Shown here: one piece after another, positions 5,938 through 10,428 of the stretch
How positions within the stretch are numbered: the stretch's first letter is position 1
Layout: each line of letters begins with the position of its first letter
Source of the DNA: an uncultured Lachnospiraceae bacterium
Lineage (GTDB): Bacteria > Bacillota > Clostridia > Lachnospirales > Lachnospiraceae
Direction of reading: 5' to 3'
Length of the DNA stretch: 10,428 nucleotides
Assembly (NCBI GenBank): GCA_902766655.1
Contig: CACXEL010000250.1
Span: forward strand, 1-10,428
Translations under genes and position numbers: made by a program
The notes under the pieces: model-generated
The model's database searches: none
The model's input: the letters and a program-made list of their open reading frames with translations, nothing else
What the model was told of the DNA's origin: nothing

Positions 5938-7443
5938 TCAGCTCAGTCTGTCGTAACCGGAAATGAAATCCCTGATCCGGCCCATGATGATATCCACGCC
6001 GCCTTCCTTCTCGGATTCTACGTTGAGCGGAATGACCGGGTCGTGGAGCGACATGCGCAGAAGCAGCCAGCCCTTGACCTCCTCATCGTCGAAGGCGATC
6101 CGTATGCCCTCATAGTTGGGGGATACGATATGGAAACGCGGATCCTTCTCCGCGAAGGCCCTGAAATCGTCGAGAACCTGGTGGCCGTACGCGCCGAAGT
6201 CATCTCCGGCGATATGATAGCGGAACTCGCGGGACTCAGCCGGAGAGCCGAGATCGGCGATCAGCTCCTCCACTCTGCGGCCCTCCTTCTTCAGGGCAGC
6301 CATCTTGCAGATGATCTTGACGCAGAGGTAGGCACCGTCATCGGAGAAGTAATTCTCCTTGAGGGCCCCGTGGCCGCTGGTCTCGATGGCCAGCTGGCAG
6401 TCCTCTCCGGACGCGTTCAGCTCGATTCCCTTGTTGATGACGTTCTTGTAGCCGCGCTTGAAGCGCAGATGCTTCATCCCCAGCTTCTCGGTCAGGAAGA
6501 TGCCCAGCTCATCGCTGGTGACGGAGTCGGTAACGACCGTGCTGCCGGGATGTTTGTCGGAAAGGATCGCCGCCATGAGGGCGATCAGGGCATTGCGGTT
6601 GACCTCGGTGCCGTCCGCAAAGACCGCCGCCCCACGGTCGCCGTCACAGTCAAAAATAACGCCCAGGTCCGCGCCGGAGTCAAGCACAGCCTTGCGGATG
6701 GCGGCCATGGCGGCCTCGTTCTCGGGGTTGGGGATATGGTTGGGGAAGCTTCCGTCCGGATCCAGGAAGACGCTGCCGGATGTGTCCGCGCCCAGCGGAG
6801 CCAGGATCCTGTCCGCGAAAAAGCCGGCGGCGCCGTTGCCGGCGTCGACCACGATGTGAAGACCGGTCAGGGGATGCTCGTAGTCGGGCGCATCCACCTC
6901 GCGCTTGATGATATCCATCATATGGTCGCTGTAGGCGGTCTTCAGGTCAAAGGTATCGGCCTCCACCATCTCGGGGATCTCGATTTCGGGAAGGGCGGCC
7001 GCCGCTTTCAGTATTTCGGTGATGTCAGCCTTCTCCAGCCCTCCGTCCTTCGTGAAGAACTTGAGTCCGTTGCGGTTGAAGGGCAGGTGGCTGGCCGTGA
7101 TCATAATGGCACCGTCAAAGGCGCTCACAGGAAGAACGGTGGAGATGAACATGGCCGGGGTGGAGACCAGCTCGCAGTCGAAGGCCTTTGTCCCCTCAAG
7201 ACCTGTCAGCACGCCCATCTCAATTGCCTCCGCGGTCAGACGGCTGTCATGACCGACACCTATTCTCAGATCCTTTACTGCCTTGCCTGTTCTCTTTCCC
7301 AGCCACGCGGCAAAAGCCGCAGCGATCGCTGCGGCAATTTCCGGTGTCAGGTTCAGAGGCTCTTTATCCGTCGCGATTGCAGAACCCCGGACATCGCTCC
7401 CGTTCTGCAAGGGTTTGAATACAGACTCGAACCGTTCACTCAT
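5938..7443 (-). CDS. phosphomannomutase/phosphoglucomutase (alpha-D-phosphohexomutase superfamily)
   Basis: A 501-residue cytoplasmic enzyme that would move phosphate between C1 and C6 of a hexose phosphate. Landmarks in order are GSDVRG (15-20), the phosphoserine loop TASHLPFNRNG with Ser118, the Mg loop DCDGDR (Asp265, Asp267, Asp269), the sugar-binding ETSGHG, and a C-terminal phosphate-binding loop RMSLHDPVIP. Two loops differ from textbook forms (TASHNP; RxSGTEP), which suggests a particular branch; I recall the SLHDPV form in plant phosphoglucomutase-like proteins. The choice between glucose, mannose and glucosamine phosphate cannot be made from sequence alone. An open frame extends to 7719, but the ATG at 7443 has AGGAGG at 7453-7458 (9-nt spacing), and the extension overlaps the phasin-like gene in another frame with Arg/Pro-rich nonsense. 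It begins 4 nt after that gene's stop, so the two are probably translationally coupled. Confidence 0.9.
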   Translation of the reverse strand: MSERFESVFKPLQNGSDVRGSAIATDKEPLNLTPEIAAAIAAAFAAWLGKRTGKAVKDLRIGVGHDSRLTAEAIEMGVLTGLEGTKAFDCELVSTPAMFISTVLPVSAFDGAIMITASHLPFNRNGLKFFTKDGGLEKADITEILKAAAALPEIEIPEMVEADTFDLKTAYSDHMMDIIKREVDAPDYEHPLTGLHIVVDAGNGAAGFFADRILAPLGADTSGSVFLDPDGSFPNHIPNPENEAAMAAIRKAVLDSGADLGVIFDCDGDRGAAVFADGTEVNRNALIALMAAILSDKHPGSTVVTDSVTSDELGIFLTEKLGMKHLRFKRGYKNVINKGIELNASGEDCQLAIETSGHGALKENYFSDDGAYLCVKIICKMAALKKEGRRVEELIADLGSPAESREFRYHIAGDDFGAYGHQVLDDFRAFAEKDPRFHIVSPNYEGIRIAFDDEEVKGWLLLRMSLHDPVIPLNVESEKEGGVDIIMGRIRDFISGYDRLS

Positions 7444-7447
7444 ATCT

Positions 7448-7984
7448 TCAGGCCTCCTCGTCCTTGACTTCCTCGGCCACGACCTCTTCCACGGCCTCCT
7501 CAGCAGCTTCGGCAATCTCCTCGGCGGCATCGGCGACAGCCTCGGCAGCCTCAAGCTCGGCGGCGTCCGCCACTTCCTCGGCTTCCTTCTCGGCAGCCTC
7601 GGCGGCCTCCTCGGCACTTGTCTTGTCGGTGGCCTTGATATCGAGGATTTCATCCACGGCGTCCTTGAACTTGGCAGCGGCTTCCTTCGCAGCGGCGTCA
7701 GCCTTGTCCAGCTGGTCACGAAGGGTATTTCTCTCGTCCTGGGTCATTCTCTCAACGGAAATGACGGCGTCACGAACGACCTTCTTGATATTCTCGGCAG
7801 AGAAATCCGGCTTCTTATCCTTCATCTTCTTCCTGATGTCCTCGTTCAGGACCTTGCCCTCTTCCACGGTCAGCTCGCCCTTCTTGACAAGCTCCTCCAC
7901 GATCTCGGCGGCCTTCTCGCCGGTGATGGCCACGGCGCCAACGCCTGCCAGGAACACTTTTCTGATTCCCTCGGAAAACTTCAT
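7448..7984 (-). CDS. phasin-like small helical protein with Ala/Glu-rich tail
   Basis: A 178-residue protein. Its N-terminus (FSEGIRKVFLAGVGAVAIT, then EKAAEIVEELVKKGELTVEEGKVLNEDI) matches the pattern of phasin family or polyhydroxyalkanoate-granule-associated proteins of Firmicutes as I recall them. The middle (about 60-125) is charged and likely coiled coil. The last ~50 residues are almost only Ala, Glu, Val and Asp (EAAEAAEKEAEEVADAAE and on), an acidic low-complexity tail. There is no signal peptide or membrane helix. The ATG at 7984 has AGGAGG at 7990-7995 (5 nt); 28 more codons are open upstream but look non-coding. Its 3' end contains the ribosome site of the mutase gene. No PHA synthase is visible, so a granule role is only a family-based guess. 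Confidence 0.75.
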   Translation of the reverse strand: MKFSEGIRKVFLAGVGAVAITGEKAAEIVEELVKKGELTVEEGKVLNEDIRKKMKDKKPDFSAENIKKVVRDAVISVERMTQDERNTLRDQLDKADAAAKEAAAKFKDAVDEILDIKATDKTSAEEAAEAAEKEAEEVADAAELEAAEAVADAAEEIAEAAEEAVEEVVAEEVKDEEA

Positions 7985-8308
7985 ATTATCCTCCTTTTCT
8001 CCCGACACAGGGATATATAACTCTGCCGCGCCTGCCAGACAAAGTGTGTATAATCGCTGCGGCGGCAATCAGGTTCGTTACAATTTTTAAGTATACCTGC
8101 TTTTTTTCAAAACAAAAGACTTTTCACAGAAAATTTACAATCTTTTCCCGAAATCGTGAGAAATGCCGCCGGCCCGCATCGGCAGAAGACACCACAGACA
8201 GAAAACATATGCTGCCCCTTTCGGCGCTGTCCGCAGCGGGAACAGGGCTGCCAGGGAGGCGTACGAGGCCTTGCGGGAATCTCTGCTTTCGACGCCGTCC
8301 GCAGCGCG
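7985..8308. other. intergenic region upstream of the phasin-like gene
   Basis: No open frame here has a convincing ribosome site or recognisable protein. 8080-8160 is A/T-rich and likely holds the minus-strand promoter of the phasin-like gene. Candidates are TATACT (8095-8090), or TTGAAA (8110-8105) with TAAAAA (8089-8084) at a short 15-bp spacing; neither is strong. 8161-8308 is GC-rich and contains a diverged direct repeat, listed separately. Confidence 0.5.
8218..8306. repeat. diverged 21-bp direct repeat in noncoding DNA
   Basis: 8218-8238 and 8286-8306 match at 19 of 21 positions (differences at 8224/8292 and 8228/8296), 68 bp apart. Both contain GTCCGCAGCG; the first copy can fold as CGCTG-TCCG-CAGCG. 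The second copy ends 3 bp before the DUF3343 terminator. Function unknown. Confidence 0.55.
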
Positions 8309-8341
8309 AAAGGGACTGCGCACAGGCAGGCGCAGTCCCTT
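8309..8341 (-). terminator. terminator hairpin of the yedE operon
   Basis: AAGGGACTGCGC (8310-8321) pairs perfectly with GCGCAGTCCCTT (8330-8341), 12 bp with an 8-nt loop. On the minus strand only three T follow before GC-rich sequence, so the U tract is poor. It lies 23 nt after the DUF3343 stop codon. Confidence 0.7.
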
Positions 8342-8364
8342 CTCCACTTCCTTATCAATTTGTT

Positions 8365-8616
8365 TCAGGCGTGCTCCGCCCTGAACAGGGTCACAAAGCC
8401 TTCCCCGGAAGGCTCCGCGATCTGTTCCATCTCCTCAGACCGGGAGGCGGCCGCTTCCTCGAAGCTTTCCGCCTCGAACCGGACGCAGGTGCCGCAGCTT
8501 GAGCTCAGAGATCTGGGCACGGGCATGAGGCTGGCCGGTATACCAAGGCCGTCACAGAGGCGCTTGAAACGGATGGCGCCGAAATGGGAGTAAAAAGTAG
8601 CGTAAAAGGTTCTCAT
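8365..8616 (-). CDS. DUF3343 domain protein (putative Se/S carrier-like)
   Basis: An 83-residue protein starting MRTFYATFYSHFGAIRF and carrying PVPRSLSSSCGTCVRFE. This matches the DUF3343 family, described as putative Se/S carrier-like and often found beside YedE and YedF in selenium clusters. Cys41 and Cys44 form a CxxC pair that could carry a persulfide or selenide; a third Cys is at position 21. No signal peptide or membrane segment is seen. The ATG (8616-8614) overlaps the TGA of the upstream gene as ATGA, so translation is coupled. It is the last gene of the operon. The biochemical role of the family is not established, so function is inferred from context. Confidence 0.88.
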   Translation of the reverse strand: MRTFYATFYSHFGAIRFKRLCDGLGIPASLMPVPRSLSSSCGTCVRFEAESFEEAAASRSEEMEQIAEPSGEGFVTLFRAEHA

Positions 8617-8822
8617 TTCCGTAAGGTAAGTGTGAATTCTCCATCCTTCTCGGTGACCGTGGTGGTATAACCCTGGCTGCGGGCGAACCGGGTCACGTTC
8701 TCGCGGGAGGTCATGTTATCCACCAGAATGATATACTGTTTATCCCCGGATTTCAAGGCCTCTCGGGCCATGAGAACGGGCTCCGGGCAGGAAAGGCCCC
8801 TGGCATCCACTGTTTTCATCAT
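8613..8822 (-). CDS. yedF: TusA-domain sulfurtransferase-like selenium metabolism protein (short YedF)
   Basis: A 69-residue protein with the TusA signature DARGLSCPEPVLMAREAL; Cys12 in CPEP is the conserved thiol. TusA-type proteins pass sulfur, or perhaps selenium, as a persulfide; in YedE/YedF clusters the role is taken to be selenium handling. Many clostridial YedF proteins, as I recall, are about 200 residues with a DsrE-like second domain, which is absent here. The stop TGA is directly overlapped by the DUF3343 start. The start at 8822 overlaps the yedE stop as ATGA; a second ATG follows at once (8819), so the true first Met is open. GGGGAT just upstream can serve as ribosome site. Confidence 0.87.
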   Translation of the reverse strand: MMKTVDARGLSCPEPVLMAREALKSGDKQYIILVDNMTSRENVTRFARSQGYTTTVTEKDGEFTLTLRK

Positions 8823-9901
8823 TTATCCCCTTTCTTGAATGTGTTGAGGCAGGCGATGGCCAGGCACACGCAGATGCCGATGACGACGCCGATCTTGCCG
8901 TTCGCGGTCGGGCCCTCACCGGAGGAGGCCAGGCCGAAGTTGTGGCAGAAGGCCGCGCCGACGAGGAGGCCGAGGTAGGTGACCTGGGAGTCAGCGTTGC
9001 CTTCGCCGGAGAGGACCAGCTGTCTCAGCGGGCAGCCGCCCAGCAGGATAGCGGCGAAGCCGACCAGGTACATGCCCAGGAGGTTCCAGACGCCGTCCAC
9101 GTGGGCGACAGGCTGTCCGGCGAATCCGAAGGTCACATAAGGTGTGCCGGTCGCGAGGCCGAGGATGACGTTGGTCACAAGGGCAGCCCCGAAGACAGCC
9201 ACAAAACCGAGGATCAGCTTGTAGTCTTTAAAGAGGACTATGTCGCGGAGGCCGCCGGCCATGCAGAGGCGGGTCCGCTGGGCAAGGGCGCCGACCACAG
9301 CGCCGGCAGCCAGGGATACCAGCCAGAAGGCGTGCTTGGCGGCAGGGCCGCCGCCCGGCTCCGTGAAGAAAATGAAGGCAGGCGCCGCGACGAGCAGGAT
9401 GAGGAAAATGACCTGCACTGCGGGAAGGACATAGCCGTCCCAGGCAGCCATGCGGTAGGTCCGCTTCAGGGAGTAGCCTTTATTCAGGAAGAAGACGCCG
9501 GTCAGGACGCCTCCGAAGAAGCCGACCAAGCCAAGGACCGCATTCAGATCCCCGCCGGCCAGACGAACGATCATGCGGAAGGGGCAGCCCAGGAACATGA
9601 GGCAGCCGACCATGACGAAGAAGCCGAGCACGAAACGGGTCATGGGAGCACTGCCGCCCTTGGAAGCGAACTCCTTGTTAAGGAGGGCCATGCAGAAGCT
9701 GCCCAGGATGATGCCGATGATCTCAGGCCGGATATACTGGACGGGCGCAGCCCTGTGCAGGCCCAGTGCGCCTGCGGTGTCGCGGATAAAGCAGGCGATG
9801 CAGAAACCCATGTTGACCGGATTTCCGAGAAGTACCAGCACGGAGGCGATCACGCCTATGACCGCGCCGGCGGCGATGATGGTCGTCTTTTCGTTGTTCA
9901 T
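8819..9901 (-). CDS. yedE: YedE family putative selenium transporter
   Basis: A 360-residue integral membrane protein with about nine or ten hydrophobic segments, including residues ~6-26, 57-75, 87-106, 113-136, 155-178, 190-208, 226-250 and 335-352. It has the YeeE/YedE Cys motifs: GFCIACFIRD (Cys34, Cys37), LGCPFRM (Cys106), RTRLCMAGGLRD and LGGCPLRQLVLSGEGNADS. The two GCPxR segments suggest an internal duplication. Related YeeE imports thiosulfate; YedE is assigned to selenium because it co-occurs with yedF, DUF3343 and selenium genes. The ATG at 9901 has GGGGG at 9908-9912 (6-nt spacing). It is the first gene of a three-gene operon with ATGA overlaps and is divergent from a LysR gene. 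Transport of selenium is inferred, not shown. Confidence 0.9.
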   Translation of the reverse strand: MNNEKTTIIAAGAVIGVIASVLVLLGNPVNMGFCIACFIRDTAGALGLHRAAPVQYIRPEIIGIILGSFCMALLNKEFASKGGSAPMTRFVLGFFVMVGCLMFLGCPFRMIVRLAGGDLNAVLGLVGFFGGVLTGVFFLNKGYSLKRTYRMAAWDGYVLPAVQVIFLILLVAAPAFIFFTEPGGGPAAKHAFWLVSLAAGAVVGALAQRTRLCMAGGLRDIVLFKDYKLILGFVAVFGAALVTNVILGLATGTPYVTFGFAGQPVAHVDGVWNLLGMYLVGFAAILLGGCPLRQLVLSGEGNADSQVTYLGLLVGAAFCHNFGLASSGEGPTANGKIGVVIGICVCLAIACLNTFKKGDK

Positions 9902-9920
9902 AAAAATCCCCCTTTTCCTT

Positions 9921-9955
9921 GACCCTGTGGAAGGCCGCAGGGTGCGGCCCGGGTC
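9921..9955 (-). other. nested hairpin next to the yedE ribosome site
   Basis: Inner stem GGCCGC/GCGGCC (9933-9938 with 9944-9949, 5-nt loop) inside outer stem GACCC/GGGTC (9921-9925 with 9951-9955). It ends about 8 nt upstream of the G-rich ribosome site (9913-9907). There is no immediate T run, so control of translation is more likely than termination. Confidence 0.5.
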
Positions 9956-10096
9956 CTGTTTTATGACCGGTCAGAGTCCTCAGGCCGGAAACCGGGCAAG
10001 GCGCATTCCGTCCCCCTGCTTGATTCGGCTGCACCCGCACCACTTCATGCCCTTCGGACAATCGGTGAATATGGCCGCCTATACAAAAAGCCGGAG

Positions 10097-10121
10097 AGAA
10101 TTACCCTGCCGACGTAATTCT
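10097..10121 (-). other. 8-bp perfect hairpin in the yedE leader (possible attenuator)
   Basis: AGAATTAC (10097-10104 on plus) pairs with GTAATTCT (10114-10121) around a 9-nt loop. On the minus strand, after one C-C mismatch, GGG can pair with TCC to extend the stem, and CTTTTTG follows shortly. It lies some 25 nt after the expected transcription start. Confidence 0.4.
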
Positions 10122-10151
10122 GCCCCTCTGAAAGGCCCTGATCAGTTATAA

Positions 10152-10165
10152 ATATTTTAGAATAT
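10152..10165. promoter_or_regulatory. AT-rich palindrome over the yedE -10 (possible LysR operator)
   Basis: ATATT-TTAG-AATAT, 5-bp perfect arms. It covers the yedE -10 and lies in the divergent region that a LysR-type protein usually binds. The AT-rich sequence makes chance palindromes likely. Confidence 0.3.
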
Positions 10166-10182
10166 AGAGAATTGTTTGACAA
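10154..10182 (-). promoter_or_regulatory. candidate promoter of the yedE-yedF-DUF3343 operon
   Basis: On the minus strand, -35 TTGTCA (10182-10177), 17-bp spacer, -10 TAAAAT (10159-10154); each hexamer matches 5 of 6. No equally good promoter was found nearer to the yedE start. Confidence 0.6.
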
Positions 10183-10192
10183 ATACATTTTA

Positions 10193-10223
10193 TTGATGAA
10201 TTTTATGATTTATTTGATATAAT
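10193..10223 (+). promoter_or_regulatory. candidate promoter of the LysR-type regulator gene
   Basis: A perfect -10 TATAAT (10218-10223) is preceded by TGA, an extended -10. The nearest -35-like hexamer is TTGATG (10193-10198), with a long 19-bp spacer. A consensus TTGACA at 10176-10181 has no good -10 at normal distance and overlaps the opposing yedE -35. Start expected near 10230. Confidence 0.55.
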
Positions 10224-10244
10224 AATAAATACTGCAGAACACGG

Positions 10245-10266
10245 TGCCGGGCATGAGACCCCGGCA
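10245..10266 (+). other. hairpin just upstream of the LysR gene ribosome site
   Basis: TGCCGGG (10245-10251) pairs with CCCGGCA (10260-10266), 8-nt loop. The ribosome site AGGAAAGGA follows directly, so the hairpin could affect translation. No T run follows. Confidence 0.45.
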
Positions 10267-10281
10267 GGAAAGGACAGATGA

Positions 10282-10428
10282 ATGGATTTCAGACAGCTTC
10301 AATCCTTCTCCGAGGTGGTCCGCCAGGGCAGTTTTACCAAGGCCGCGGAGACGCTTTTCATTTCCCAGCCGACCATCTCCCTCCACATCCGGGAGCTGGA
10401 GAAGGAGCTGGGCGTGAGCCTCATCCGG
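10282..10428 (+). CDS. LysR-type transcriptional regulator, N-terminal part (cut by window edge)
   Basis: The first 49 residues are visible and start MDFRQLQSFSEVVRQGSF. They form the winged helix-turn-helix of LysR regulators (TKAAETLFISQPTISLHIRE, about 19-38). The effector domain lies outside the window. The ATG at 10282 has AAAGGA at 10269-10274, 7 nt away; another ATG at 10278 gives a different, meaningless frame. It is divergent from yedE, the usual arrangement for a LysR protein and its target, and a LysR subgroup is known to accompany selenium genes. Control of the yedE operon is therefore a reasonable inference. Confidence 0.92.
   Translation, partial: MDFRQLQSFSEVVRQGSFTKAAETLFISQPTISLHIRELEKELGVSLIR

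Larger units (their letters stand above)
9902..10147 (-). other. long 5' leader of the yedE operon
   Basis: If the promoter at 10182-10154 is right, the transcript starts near 10147 and has a leader of about 245 nt before the yedE ATG. It is GC-rich, has several strong hairpins (two listed separately) and contains no open frame with a credible ribosome site. A further possible stem pairs 9967-9971 with 9991-9995. I do not recognise a known riboswitch, T-box or tRNA-Sec in it. Confidence 0.5.

Noticed and set aside
7444..7719. N-terminal extension of the phosphohexomutase by 92 residues
   Set aside because: It overlaps the phasin-like gene in another frame, is Arg/Pro-rich nonsense, and the ATG at 7443 has a good ribosome site and matches the family start.
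8107..8358. Small overlapping open frames in the region before the yedE operon terminator, some Cys-rich
   Set aside because: No suitable ribosome site, overlap with the terminator hairpin, and no family resemblance. The region is better treated as noncoding.
9723..10061. Minus-strand open frame through the yedE leader and into yedE, and a 22-codon frame starting at an ATG at 10049
   Set aside because: The long frame needs a TTG start without a ribosome site and runs out of frame through yedE. The short one has AAGGG only about one base before its ATG. Neither resembles a known protein.
9902..10147. Possible selenocysteine tRNA or known riboswitch (molybdenum cofactor, FMN, cobalamin) in the yedE leader
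   Set aside because: No UCA anticodon arm or extended acceptor could be found, and the conserved core sequences of those riboswitches are absent.

Overview
The window looks like the chromosome of a fairly GC-rich Clostridia-type Firmicute. The protein sequences, as I remember these families, are closest to Lachnospiraceae, but this is an inference without database support. The evidence is strong AGGAGG ribosome sites, sigma-A-type promoters with 17-bp spacers, a parE-parC pair of Gram-positive type, and a clostridial-style selenium gene set. All genes lie on the minus strand except a LysR-type regulator that starts at the right edge. I saw no insertion sequences, CRISPR arrays or prophage genes, and no clear foreign island.

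Region 1 (1-2345): the topoisomerase IV operon parE-parC, with parC cut by the window edge. A good promoter precedes parE, and its spacer holds a near-consensus Gram-positive LexA/DinR box. Region 2 (2464-2626): a single tRNA-Glu(CUC) gene with its own promoter and terminator. Region 3 (2667-5853): a GH13 alpha-amylase-family enzyme without a signal peptide, followed 52 bp later by a membrane-anchored polysaccharide-deacetylase-like protein with its own terminator. The amylase gene has a candidate promoter overlapped by an 18-bp inverted repeat. Region 4 (5897-7984): a phasin-like acidic helical protein and a phospho-sugar mutase, four bases apart and probably translationally coupled, ending at a strong terminator. 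Amylase and mutase together suggest intracellular glucan or glucose-phosphate handling.

Region 5 (8309-10428): a selenium-metabolism cluster. yedE (putative selenium transporter), a TusA-domain YedF-like protein and a DUF3343 protein are joined by two ATGA start/stop overlaps. They are transcribed away from a LysR-type regulator whose first 49 residues are visible. The likely yedE promoter lies about 250 bases upstream of the start codon, giving a long GC-rich leader with strong hairpins that matches no riboswitch class I recognise.

Most of the window is ordinary housekeeping sequence. The points most worth following are the LexA box at parE, the long structured yedE leader with its divergent control region, and the reduced YedF next to a CxxC DUF3343 protein. 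I found no convincing wholly new system.
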